A DNA stretch of 62,063 nucleotides. Source: Pseudoxanthomonas suwonensis J47. Its GTDB lineage: Bacteria; Pseudomonadota; Gammaproteobacteria; Xanthomonadales; Xanthomonadaceae. Below are positions 27,405 through 35,341 of this stretch, piece after piece; the first letter of the stretch is position 1, and each line of letters begins with the position of its first letter. Made by a program: the position numbers and the translations under genes. The notes beneath the pieces are model-generated. The model was given only the letters and a program-made list of their open reading frames with translations, had not been told where the DNA came from and ran no database searches. Location: the NCBI RefSeq assembly GCF_000513955.1, contig NZ_AZUZ01000027.1:1-62063 (forward strand), read 5' to 3'.

Positions 27405-29551
27405 GCCGGGTCTTCGGCGCGGCGGCCGGAGCGGTAGCCCTGGCGGCTGCTGTTCCAGACGTGGGCGGCCAGGCGCTGGAAACCGCGGGTGCTGGCCTGC
27501 AGGACCTCCACCACGGAGCGGCGGAAGGTGTCCGGCTCGTGGCGGTCCCACAGCGTCACCCACAGGTCGGCGCGGGCGAAGGTGGTGGCCACCAGCCAGC
27601 GCTCCTGCTCGAGCGTCATCGGCCGGAACTCCAGGCTGATCCCGAGCGCCTCGCGGTCCTGGCGCACTTCCGCCGGCAGGCGCCTGCGCAGGCCGGCGAG
27701 GACCAGCTCGATCTCCACCGGCTCGCCTGGCTGGACCGGCCGCGGCTCGGCCAGGCACACGGCCATGCCACCGGTGGAGAAATCCTTGGTGGTGCAGGCC
27801 AGCGCCTGGCCGTCGGCCAGGTACAGCGTCGCCGGCACCTGCAGCGGCACGCGGTGGGCGCGGCGGATCTGGCGCTGCTCGCTGGAGGTGGCGATGGTCG
27901 CGCCGAGGATGATCATGTTGTAGACCGTCCAGCCGAGGTTGAGCCAGATGGTCTGCACCTCGCCGGCGCCGTCGGCGATCAGCAGGCGGATCGCGCCGGC
28001 GGCGACGCCGGCGAGGTTCAGCGCCAGCAGCGCCAGGTAGGGCTTGGCGATCTGCGCGTCGAAGTAGGCGCGCTCGACCAGGCCGCCCTTGGCGGTGACG
28101 TTGAACTTGCCCAGCTTCGGGTTGATCACCGCCATCAGGGTCGGGCGCAGGATGTACCAGGCCAGGGTGGTCTCGTAGACCTCGTTCCACAGCAGGTGGC
28201 GGTGCCGGCCCTGCACGCGCAGGTTGGTGACCATCGACTGGGCGATGTGCGGCAGCGCGTAGGCCATGATCATCAGCGCCGAGGCGTGGATCACGTGCGC
28301 GCCGAAGAACAGGAACGCCAGCGGCGCGGTCAGGAAGATGATCCGCGGCAGCCCGTAGAAGAAGTGCAGCATCGCGTTCGTGTAGCAGATGCGCTGCACC
28401 AGGCGCAGGCCGCGCGCGAACACCGGGTTGTCCACGCGGAAGATCTGGGCCATGCCGCGGGCCCAGCGGATGCGCTGGCCGACGTGCGCCGACAGGCTCT
28501 CGGTGGCCAGGCCGGCGGCCTGCGGGATCGGGATGTAGGCGCTGTGGTAGCCGTTGCGGTGCAGGCGCAGCGCGGTGTGCGCGTCCTCGGTCACCGTCTC
28601 CACGGCCACGCCGCCGATCTGCTCCAGCGGTTCGCGGCGTATCACCGCGCAGGAGCCGCAGAAGAAGGTGGCGTCCCAGACGTCGTTGCCGTCCTGCAGC
28701 AGGCCGTAGAACAGCTTGCCCTCGTTGGGCACCTTGCCGAACGTGCCGAGGTTGCGTTCGAACGGGTCCGGCGAGAAGAAGTAGTGCGGGGTCTGCACCA
28801 CCGCCAGCTCCGGGTCGCGCAGGAACCAGCCCATCGACACCTGCAGGAACGAGCGCGCCGGGATGTGGTCGCAGTCGAAGATGGCGACGAACTCGCCGCT
28901 GGTCTTCTTCAGCGCGGCGTTGATGTTGCCGGCCTTGGCGTGGTTGTTGTTGGTGCGGGTGATGTAGTGCACGCCGACCTGTTCGCAGAACTCGCGGAAC
29001 TCCTCGCGGCGGCCGTCGTCGAGCACGTGGATGTTGAGCCTGTCGGCCGGCCAGTCCAGCACGGTGGCGGCCAGCACGGTGGTGCGCACCACCGACAGCG
29101 GCTCGTTGTAGGTGGGGATGAACACGTCCACCGTCGGCCACTGCGACTGGTCCGCCGGCAGCGGCAGCGGCTTGCGGTTCAGCGGCCAGGACACCTGGAA
29201 GTAGCCCAGCACCAGGATCAGGTAGGCGTAGACCTCGGCCAGGACCAGGCCCAGGCCGAGGGTGAGGTCGACGAAGCTGCTCCAGCCCATGGTCTCGGTC
29301 AGGCGCCACCACATGTAGCGGGTGGACATGGCCAGGGACAGGCCCATCATCGCCAGCACCGCCAGGCGGCTGCCGTTGCGGCGAAGGAACAGCGCGGCGA
29401 TGAATACCACCGCCGAGAACACCAGCTGCGGGCCGGCCGCCAGCGGCACGGTGGCCACGAACGCCAGCACCGGCAGGGCGATCGCCCACAGCACGACGCG
29501 GGCGATCCAGGCGCCTCGCGCCTGGCCCTGCGGGCCCCGTTGCGGTTCCAT
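27401..29551 (-). CDS. bcsA: Cellulose synthase catalytic subunit BcsA
   Basis: A 716-residue inner-membrane glycosyltransferase 2 that polymerises UDP-glucose into cellulose. Catalytic residues are visible: D179 in VLDDG, D226-C-D228, T321-E322-D323, and Q359-x-x-R362-W363. Several transmembrane helices flank the GT domain. The C-terminal PilZ domain keeps R563-x-x-x-R567 and D590-x-S592-x-x-G595, so activation by cyclic di-GMP is expected. I chose the ATG at 29551 because AAGGAG stands just upstream; an in-frame ATG 15 codons earlier lacks this. The ATGA overlap with bcsB indicates coupling. Confidence 0.96.
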   Translation of the reverse strand: MEPQRGPQGQARGAWIARVVLWAIALPVLAFVATVPLAAGPQLVFSAVVFIAALFLRRNGSRLAVLAMMGLSLAMSTRYMWWRLTETMGWSSFVDLTLGLGLVLAEVYAYLILVLGYFQVSWPLNRKPLPLPADQSQWPTVDVFIPTYNEPLSVVRTTVLAATVLDWPADRLNIHVLDDGRREEFREFCEQVGVHYITRTNNNHAKAGNINAALKKTSGEFVAIFDCDHIPARSFLQVSMGWFLRDPELAVVQTPHYFFSPDPFERNLGTFGKVPNEGKLFYGLLQDGNDVWDATFFCGSCAVIRREPLEQIGGVAVETVTEDAHTALRLHRNGYHSAYIPIPQAAGLATESLSAHVGQRIRWARGMAQIFRVDNPVFARGLRLVQRICYTNAMLHFFYGLPRIIFLTAPLAFLFFGAHVIHASALMIMAYALPHIAQSMVTNLRVQGRHRHLLWNEVYETTLAWYILRPTLMAVINPKLGKFNVTAKGGLVERAYFDAQIAKPYLALLALNLAGVAAGAIRLLIADGAGEVQTIWLNLGWTVYNMIILGATIATSSEQRQIRRAHRVPLQVPATLYLADGQALACTTKDFSTGGMAVCLAEPRPVQPGEPVEIELVLAGLRRRLPAEVRQDREALGISLEFRPMTLEQERWLVATTFARADLWVTLWDRHEPDTFRRSVVEVLQASTRGFQRLAAHVWNSSRQGYRSGRRAEDPA

Positions 29552-29656
29552 CGATACTCCTTCACCGGCCGCGCGGGCGACCGGTCGCGTTCTCATCGGG
29601 AATGGGGGGCTGCCGCCGGCCCGATGCTCCGGCGTCGCGCAACCCCGGGATTGCGA

Positions 29657-30139
29657 TCAGCGGAACAGGCGGCGCAGCGGGCTTTCCTCGCCGCTGGACT
29701 CGCTCCGTCCGCCTTCGGCCAGGCGCTGGAACAGCTGCTCCAGCGGGGTCCTGGTGGGCTTGGCCGCCGCGCCCCGCGCCGGATCGATCCGGACCACGGT
29801 GCCGCGCAGCGGCGCCGGGCCGGCGACGGTCGCGCGGGTGGCGGCCGGCTCGGCCAGCATCGCCAGGAGGGTGCCGGTAGACGGCGCCTGCATGGCGGCG
29901 ATGGCCGGGGCCTGCACGGCCTCGGCGGCCGGCACCTCGGGCGCGGATTCGACCGGTTCGGCGGCCGCCGCGGCCTCGGGCGCGGCGGTGGTCGGCGCAA
30001 CCGGGGCGGCCGGGGCCTTCAGCGCGGCCAGGGAGAACGCCTGGTAGCCGACGGGCGCGTCACCCTGCACGCCCACCCGGGCGAACAGGCCGGCTACATC
30101 GTCGAGTGGAACGCCGACCTGGGACTTGCTGTTGCTCAT
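29657..30139 (-). CDS. Small cellulose operon protein, BcsP/BcsR-like
   Basis: A 160-residue soluble protein between bcsD and bcsA. The N-terminal 40 residues (DDVAGLFARVG then GYQAFSLAAL) resemble the short N-terminal motif shared by BcsR and BcsP. The middle is a low-complexity Ala/Pro/Glu region (about 40-105), and the C-terminus is charged (PLEQLFQRLAEG and a basic end LRRLFR). BcsP-type proteins accompany BcsD in other species and may act in synthase positioning; that role is inferred from context. The ATG at 30139 was chosen because an AGGTCC-type site precedes it and the motif then starts near residue 10. Confidence 0.6.
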   Translation of the reverse strand: MSNSKSQVGVPLDDVAGLFARVGVQGDAPVGYQAFSLAALKAPAAPVAPTTAAPEAAAAAEPVESAPEVPAAEAVQAPAIAAMQAPSTGTLLAMLAEPAATRATVAGPAPLRGTVVRIDPARGAAAKPTRTPLEQLFQRLAEGGRSESSGEESPLRRLFR

Positions 30140-30152
30140 CAATGGGACCTGC

Positions 30153-30608
30153 TCACGACACACGACAGAGAAGGAAGGTGGCCACATCCGGGGATTCCGT
30201 CGCGCCGGTGCTGACGTCCAGGCGCGCGGACATGCCGGCGGCCCGGAACCATTCGCGGTAGACCCCTTCCAGGAAGCCCGTGGCCAGCGACGTCTGTCCC
30301 AGCACCGCGGCCAGCGGCGAGGCGACGTGGCGGATCACCACCTGGTCCGGCTGCTCCTCGAACACGGCGAAGCCCCAGTCCAGCGAGGACCAGAGGGCAT
30401 CGACATGGGCCTGGAGTTCCTGGAGGGTGGCGGCCTTCGGCAGCGGGTGGGCCTGGGCGAAGCGGCGACCGATGCGGGCCATCAGCCGCGCCTGGTCGTC
30501 CTCGTCCAGCCCTTGCGCCACCTCTTCCGCCAGTGCACGGAGGAATCCGCGCCACTGGGGCGAACAGGACTGCGAGCGGTAGTAGTCCAGCGTGTTGTTC
30601 AGATTCAT
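30153..30608 (-). CDS. bcsD: Cellulose synthase subunit BcsD
   Basis: A 151-residue protein of the BcsD (AxCeSD) family, which forms a periplasmic octameric ring in Komagataeibacter and helps align glucan chains. The start MNLNNTLDYYRSQSCSPQWRGFL, a helical middle with DDQARLMARIGRRFA, and the end DVATFLLCRV fit the family. It is the first gene of the operon and sits 14 bases before the small bcsP/R-like gene. BcsD marks a type I cellulose system rather than the enterobacterial type with bcsE-bcsG, neither of which is present here. Confidence 0.85.
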   Translation of the reverse strand: MNLNNTLDYYRSQSCSPQWRGFLRALAEEVAQGLDEDDQARLMARIGRRFAQAHPLPKAATLQELQAHVDALWSSLDWGFAVFEEQPDQVVIRHVASPLAAVLGQTSLATGFLEGVYREWFRAAGMSARLDVSTGATESPDVATFLLCRVS

Positions 30609-30914
30609 GAACCCAAGTACAGCCCGAGCGCCTCCCGCCGGCGACCGAAATGCGGTCCCGGGCCCGTCCTTGGGTGGCGAAGCCTTAAGAATATGAGAAA
30701 TCCGTCTCAAAATTCCAGTAACGGCTGCTCACGGACCCCCGTGCTGCCGGTCGACGCCCCTGGCCGGAGGACGGATGCCGCCTCCCCTGCCACGGATTGC
30801 CTCGCATGCAGGCTAGCAACCGCCTATCGGGGAATCCTTGATCCTGCTCAATGGGCCCTGCCCGGCTGGAGCGGCCCGGGCGTCGAGGGATCGCCGCCCG
30901 GGCAGGCAGCGGCG
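30609..30914. other. Gap between the bcs operon and the halogenase gene set
   Basis: 306 bases without a gene. The end nearest bcsD contains the only AT-rich patch (about 30685-30715), probably the bcs promoter region, with a TGAGA/TCTCA dyad at 30694-30709. The other end holds a hairpin at 30857-30906 that could terminate the halogenase transcription unit. No clear -35/-10 pair was found. Confidence 0.5.
30857..30906 (-). terminator. Candidate terminator after the DUF6445 gene
   Basis: Arms CCTGCCCGG (30857-30865) and CCGGGCAGG (30898-30906) enclose a GC-rich interior that can fold further. They lie 9 bases beyond the stop of the last gene of the halogenase set. There is no U-tract. Confidence 0.35.
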
Positions 30915-31616
30915 TCAGGGAAACACGTCGATGAACGTGTTGATCGACAGCCGCCCGTTGCGCGGGTCCGGCGGCGGGACGCGGGTGTTGTCGATGGTCG
31001 CCGAGTGCAGGGAGTTGCGCCGGTACACCAGCATCCGGTTGTAGACGCCGTCGACCTTGTCGATGCGCTCGAACAGCGGCGTGTCCTCGCCGATGTAGCC
31101 CGGGCCCGGGGCGTCCGGGCCCAGGCTCTCCATCTGCAGCCGGGTGAAGTAGGGCAGCTCCCGCTCCTCGTCCACGTACTCGTAGCCGGTGCTGCGGTGG
31201 CGGTAGAAGGCGGTGCCGCCCCAGCCCTCCTGGAACAGGTAGTGCACCGTGGCCAGGCCGCGCCCGGTGGCCGAGTCGATGTGCGGGATCCGCTGCAGGA
31301 ACACCAGCTTCTCCGGCGGCCGGGTCACCAGCGAGTAGTGGCACATCGGGAAGGCCAGCCGCGCCTGCGGCGGCAACCCGAACACCTCCCCCATCAGCGG
31401 TCGCAGCAGCTTCTCGAGGAAGGCCTCGTAGGACAGCGGCGCGCGCATGCGGATCCCGGGGAACATCGCCCCCTGCGGGGTGAAGTGCCCGCGCTCGGCC
31501 TTGCGCACGAGCCTGTCGGGATCGGCCACCAGCTGGTCGATGACCAGCAGCGGCGCGCCCTCGGCGCCGATCCGCCGTACCTGGAGGTGCAGTCCGGGAT
31601 GCGCCTCGATCAGCAT
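30915..31616 (-). CDS. DUF6445 family protein with a 2-oxoglutarate/Fe(II) oxygenase signature
   Basis: A 233-residue protein of the DUF6445 type, usually annotated only as hypothetical. I see a complete non-haem iron and 2-oxoglutarate oxygenase pattern. PH112-I-D114 is followed by ATVHYLFQEGWGGTAFY as in prolyl-hydroxylase folds, then a distal H204 in NSLHSA and R222-LS224-I in the last strand for the co-substrate. The enzymatic call is mine from motifs. It follows the halogenase by 7 bases and ends the five-gene locus. The substrate is unknown; the receptor, its ligand or a neighbouring protein are all conceivable. Confidence 0.75.
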   Translation of the reverse strand: MLIEAHPGLHLQVRRIGAEGAPLLVIDQLVADPDRLVRKAERGHFTPQGAMFPGIRMRAPLSYEAFLEKLLRPLMGEVFGLPPQARLAFPMCHYSLVTRPPEKLVFLQRIPHIDSATGRGLATVHYLFQEGWGGTAFYRHRSTGYEYVDEERELPYFTRLQMESLGPDAPGPGYIGEDTPLFERIDKVDGVYNRMLVYRRNSLHSATIDNTRVPPPDPRNGRLSINTFIDVFP

Positions 31617-31623
31617 CGGCGCA

Positions 31624-33252
31624 TCACCGGACCAGGCCGCCGCCGAGCCCGGCGATCCTGCCGGTCACCTGCTCGTGCCGCCGGGCGCGTGCGTACATCT
31701 CCTCCCAGGCCGAGGGCGGCGCCTTGCAGTAGCTCGCGATGAACTGCTCCTGGCTGGGCATGGCCGCCACGGCGGCTTCGATCGGCCTGCGCACGCCCTC
31801 GAGCAGGCGCTTGAGGTCGGCGTCCGACAGCGCGCGGGTCAGCGGATGGTGGCTGCGCGGCATCACGCCCTGGCCGAGCATGCAGTGGGTCCAGGAATCG
31901 AGGCGGAACAGTTCGTCTTCCCCCTGCCACGCGTAGCCGGTCTCGCGGAACACCCGGATGCGCTCGCCCAGGCCGGGTGGCAGTTCCATTTCGCGGCACT
32001 GCTTCCACAGCGGCTCGTCGCGCTGGTTGAGGTGGTAATGCATTACGACGAAATCGCGGACGTGCTCCAGCTCCTGGCGGCTGACCTCGTTGAAGCGGTC
32101 CACCGCCGCCTGGCTGATGTCCTCGGAGGGGAAGAACTGCACCAGGCGGGTGACCGCGCTCAGGGTCAGGTGGATGCTGGTGGACTCCAGCGGCTCGATG
32201 AAGCCGCTCGCCAGCCCGAGCGCGATCACGTTCTTGTTCCAGGCCTTGCGCCGGCGACCGGTGCGGAACGGGATGATCCACGGGTCGCGCAGCGGCTTGG
32301 CCGGGTTCTCGGCGAGCAGCCTGGCGGTCGCCTCATCGTCGGACATGTGCGCATCGGAAAACACGATGCCGCACCCGATCCGGTGCTGGAGCGAGATCTT
32401 CCAGTGCCAGCCGGCCTCGTGCGCGATCGCGCGCGTGTACGGCACCGGCGGCCCGTCGGCTTCGGTCTGCAGCGCCACCGCGCGGTTGCTTGGCAGCCAG
32501 TGGTTCCAGTCCTCGTAGCCGGTGTGCAGCGCCTGCTCGCTCAGCACCGCGCGCGCGCCGGTGCAGTCGATGAACAGGTCGCCCTCGATGACCTGCCCAT
32601 CCTCCAGCACCAGCGCCTGCACGTAGCCGCTCTCCGGATCCTGGCGCACCTGCGCGATCTTGCCCTCGACGCGCCTGAGCCCGCGGCCCTCGCACTTGAC
32701 CCGCATGAACGCCGCATACAGCCCGGCGTCGAAGTGGTAGGCGTAGCTCACCTCGCGACGCTCCGCCGTGGCCGCCTTGGTCCAGCGCATCGACCACTGC
32801 TGGGCGTTCTGGCCGGCATCGAACAGGCCGAACCGGTCCTGGCGCGCGGCGACGGTCTCCAGGCAGTAGTCGCCCAGTTCGCTCTGCATGCCGCGGCGGC
32901 GGCTTTCCAGCCAGAACTGGTGGAAGTCGCACGACCAGGTGTTCACGCCGGTGGTGCCGAACGGATGGATGTAGCGCGAACCCGGGCGGAGCCAGTTCTC
33001 GAACGAGATCGCCAGCTTGAAGCTGCCGGCGACCGAGCTGAGGAATTCGCGCTCGTCGATCTGCAGCAGGCGGTGGAACGTGCGGATGGTCGGGATCGTG
33101 GACTCGCCCACGCCAACGGTGCCGACCTGCTCGGACTCCACCAGGGTGACGTCCAGCAGGTCGCGGAACTGGTGGGTCAGCGCGCAAGCGGCCACCCACC
33201 CGGCGGTACCGCCGCCGGCGATGACGACCTTGCGGATCCTGTTGTTCTCCAA
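31624..33252 (-). CDS. Flavin-dependent tryptophan-halogenase family protein
   Basis: A 542-residue protein of the PrnA-like halogenase family. It has an FAD-binding G13-x-G15-x2-G18, the catalytic lysine K79 in SFKL (same number as in PrnA), and the EPLESTS segment with E356 matching the PrnA glutamate. The halogenase motif WxWxIP is W282-H-W284-K-I286-S287, so the proline is replaced. No NRPS or PKS genes are nearby. Instead it sits with SapC, a cupin and a TonB receptor, a recurrent set in Xanthomonadales and Caulobacterales. True halogenation and its substrate are unproven. A 112-base gap separates it from the cupin gene. Confidence 0.88.
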   Translation of the reverse strand: MENNRIRKVVIAGGGTAGWVAACALTHQFRDLLDVTLVESEQVGTVGVGESTIPTIRTFHRLLQIDEREFLSSVAGSFKLAISFENWLRPGSRYIHPFGTTGVNTWSCDFHQFWLESRRRGMQSELGDYCLETVAARQDRFGLFDAGQNAQQWSMRWTKAATAERREVSYAYHFDAGLYAAFMRVKCEGRGLRRVEGKIAQVRQDPESGYVQALVLEDGQVIEGDLFIDCTGARAVLSEQALHTGYEDWNHWLPSNRAVALQTEADGPPVPYTRAIAHEAGWHWKISLQHRIGCGIVFSDAHMSDDEATARLLAENPAKPLRDPWIIPFRTGRRRKAWNKNVIALGLASGFIEPLESTSIHLTLSAVTRLVQFFPSEDISQAAVDRFNEVSRQELEHVRDFVVMHYHLNQRDEPLWKQCREMELPPGLGERIRVFRETGYAWQGEDELFRLDSWTHCMLGQGVMPRSHHPLTRALSDADLKRLLEGVRRPIEAAVAAMPSQEQFIASYCKAPPSAWEEMYARARRHEQVTGRIAGLGGGLVR

Positions 33253-33364
33253 GACTCCCTCCCCTCTGCATTGCGTTGCCGCGTCGCGCGGCCCGTTCGT
33301 CCCGCCGGCGTCGCTTGCGCCGCCGGCCCCTGTCCCGCTCCGCGACCGCGCGTTGCCGCGCGGA

Positions 33365-34387
33365 TCAGCGGTTGAGCTTGCCCATCAGCAGCGCGCGCAT
33401 GCGGCGCGCGGCCGTCTCGTCGAACGGCCCGAGGAAACCGCGCGCGGCCTCGGGCAGGTGCTCCCCGGCCCGCTCCGCCGGGCCGAACACGTAGTACTCG
33501 AACACTTCGCGCCAGGCCTGCTTCTCGTGCTCCGGCCGGTCGCGCAACGCCCAGATCGCGTGGTAAAGGGCGTGCATCGGCGTCGGAATCCACGCCGGCA
33601 TGCTTCCCCACCAGTAGTTCACCAGCACGGTGAACGGGTCCAGCCCCTGCACGTGGTGCCACCACACGCTCGGGATGAAGATCGCGTCGCCTGGCTCCAG
33701 CACCACGGTCTGGCCGACCGCCATCGCCTCGCCGAAGCGCGGGAAGCGCTCCAGGTCGGGCGCGTTGAAATCGACCACGCTCACCGACTGCCCGCCCGGC
33801 GTGGGTTCCAGCGGCCCCGGATACAGGTTGCCGATCTGGTCCGGCGGGAACAGGGTGAAGCGGCGCCGGCCGACGGCGCAGCAGGCGATGTTGTTCGGCG
33901 CGTCGTAATGGCAGGAGGCGGTGACCCGGTTGCCGATCCAGATCGCCGGCGGCGCCTGCACCCCCTGCGCGGCGAAATCCAGGTCGTTGCCGGCGCGCAG
34001 GCCCGGCAGGCAGTAGTCGACCAGCAGCGAGGCGACGTAGTACGTCGGCGGCCGTGGATCGTCCTGGTAGCCGGCCAGCTCGTCCAGCACCTGGTCGAGG
34101 GTGCCGCGGCGGACCTCGCAGTTGAGCTCGGTGAAACCGGGCTTGTAGAACGGCCGCCCCGCGGTCTCCGGCGCGCCCCAGTTGTACTGCACCGGACGGC
34201 CGTTGTAGTGCGCGCGCAGCTCGTCCATCGCCGCCTGCGGCGAACGCAGGCCCGCCTGGACCAGGGTCCAGTCGCGGGCCAGCCCCTTGAGCACGGTGGG
34301 CAGGTTGTCGCGCAGCAGCGTTTCCAGGGGCAGCGCATCCGGGCGGCAGCCCTCGATCACACGCACGCTTGCCAGCCGGTCGAACAT
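33365..34387 (-). CDS. JmjC/cupin-like domain protein (cupin_8, FIH-type)
   Basis: A 340-residue protein with a JmjC-like cupin fold related to FIH-type hydroxylases. The metal triad is visible as H160-x-D162 in SCHYDAPNN and a distal histidine (H244 or H245) in PSVWWHHVQG. RRRFTLFPP, VDFNAPDLERFP and EPGDAIFIP are family blocks. Members hydroxylate proteins or tRNA using 2-oxoglutarate, so a protein-hydroxylase role is plausible. It starts one base after the SapC stop, so the two are surely cotranscribed. The substrate is unknown. Confidence 0.85.
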   Translation of the reverse strand: MFDRLASVRVIEGCRPDALPLETLLRDNLPTVLKGLARDWTLVQAGLRSPQAAMDELRAHYNGRPVQYNWGAPETAGRPFYKPGFTELNCEVRRGTLDQVLDELAGYQDDPRPPTYYVASLLVDYCLPGLRAGNDLDFAAQGVQAPPAIWIGNRVTASCHYDAPNNIACCAVGRRRFTLFPPDQIGNLYPGPLEPTPGGQSVSVVDFNAPDLERFPRFGEAMAVGQTVVLEPGDAIFIPSVWWHHVQGLDPFTVLVNYWWGSMPAWIPTPMHALYHAIWALRDRPEHEKQAWREVFEYYVFGPAERAGEHLPEAARGFLGPFDETAARRMRALLMGKLNR

Positions 34388-34388
34388 C

Positions 34389-35138
34389 TCAGGCTGCCTG
34401 TTCCTGCCCGCCTTCCTGTTCGCGGATGCGACGCTGCTTCTCGGCGATCAGCCGGCGCATGTTGTACAGCGAACTCAGCACCAGGTAGGCGCCTTCCAGC
34501 CAGCCGGAGCGGTGCAGCCCGTGCAGCGCCTCCGCGTCCAGCGCCGCCAGGCGCTCGCGGTCGATGCCGTACAGGCCGGTCAGCTTGACCTGGTGGCTGT
34601 CGTCGAAGCGGATATCCAGGGTCACCGGCTGGATCAGCTGCAGCGCGTCGAGCGCAGCGTACATCTCGCGCCCGGCCTGCACGCCGTCGTTGATGCCGCG
34701 CAGCACGGCGATGACCCGGTCCAGGTACGGGGTGTTGCCGCCGCTGGCGGTGAACACCAGTTCGCCGTCCCCGCTCACGCGCGGGTTGTCGAGGTCGACG
34801 TGGACCACCGGCTCGGCGCGCAGCTGGCCGTCGACCTGGCGTTCCTGGAAGCCGATCAGGAAGGGTCCGCGCGCCACCGCGCCGGGCAGGTACGAGGCGC
34901 TCCAGCGGTCGCCTTCCAGGTACAGGTTCTCGCGCTGCTCGAAGCCCAGCAGGGCGACGGCGTGGAACCGGCCCTCGGGGTCCTTGCGGAAGAAGATCGG
35001 GTATTCGCGCTGCAGCTCCGCGAATTCGGTCGGGAAAGCCTCGACCATGCCCACGTCGTCGCCGAACCCGGCACCGAAGCGGATGGCCACGCGCAGGTCC
35101 TTGTGCGCGATGTTGTCGAGCAGTTCGTATCGGGCCAT
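34389..35138 (-). CDS. SapC family protein
   Basis: A 249-residue cytoplasmic-looking protein (no signal peptide) of the SapC family, named after a Campylobacter S-layer locus but of unknown activity. Typical segments are the N-terminal YELLDNIAHKDLRV, FPTEFAELQREYPIFFRKD, ALLGFEQRENLYL and the late LTGLYGIDRERLAAL. The ATG at 35138 has GGAG 7-10 bases upstream. It opens the four-gene set SapC-cupin-halogenase-DUF6445, located downstream of the TonB receptor and beyond a strong terminator, so it either has its own promoter in the 200-base gap or depends on readthrough. Confidence 0.85.
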   Translation of the reverse strand: MARYELLDNIAHKDLRVAIRFGAGFGDDVGMVEAFPTEFAELQREYPIFFRKDPEGRFHAVALLGFEQRENLYLEGDRWSASYLPGAVARGPFLIGFQERQVDGQLRAEPVVHVDLDNPRVSGDGELVFTASGGNTPYLDRVIAVLRGINDGVQAGREMYAALDALQLIQPVTLDIRFDDSHQVKLTGLYGIDRERLAALDAEALHGLHRSGWLEGAYLVLSSLYNMRRLIAEKQRRIREQEGGQEQAA

Positions 35139-35274
35139 TTCGGCTCCATTGGATTCGTCGGCCCCGGAGGTGCCGGCCTGCCCGGGCCGCATGCAGGCCA
35201 CGGCGCGACCATATCGGCAATCCCGCGCGGGCCGCAAGCTGCGCCGCGACGGCGGTGGCGCCGTCCCCGGGGTG

Positions 35275-35305
35275 AAAAAAGGGACCGCTGCAGGGCAGCG
35301 GTCCC
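35275..35305 (-). terminator. Intrinsic terminator of the TonB-dependent receptor gene
   Basis: On the minus strand a perfect GGGACCGCTGC/GCAGCGGTCCC stem is followed by TTTTTTC, 37 bases after the receptor stop. It separates the receptor from the SapC-cupin-halogenase-DUF6445 set. Confidence 0.85.
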
Positions 35306-35341
35306 TCTGCTTCATTGCAACAAACGTACTTCTGGCATCGA

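Noticed and set aside
31624-33252. Halogenase as a marker of an antibiotic gene cluster
   Set aside because: No NRPS, PKS, carrier protein or prenyltransferase genes are nearby. The neighbours are a TonB receptor, SapC, a cupin and a DUF6445 gene.
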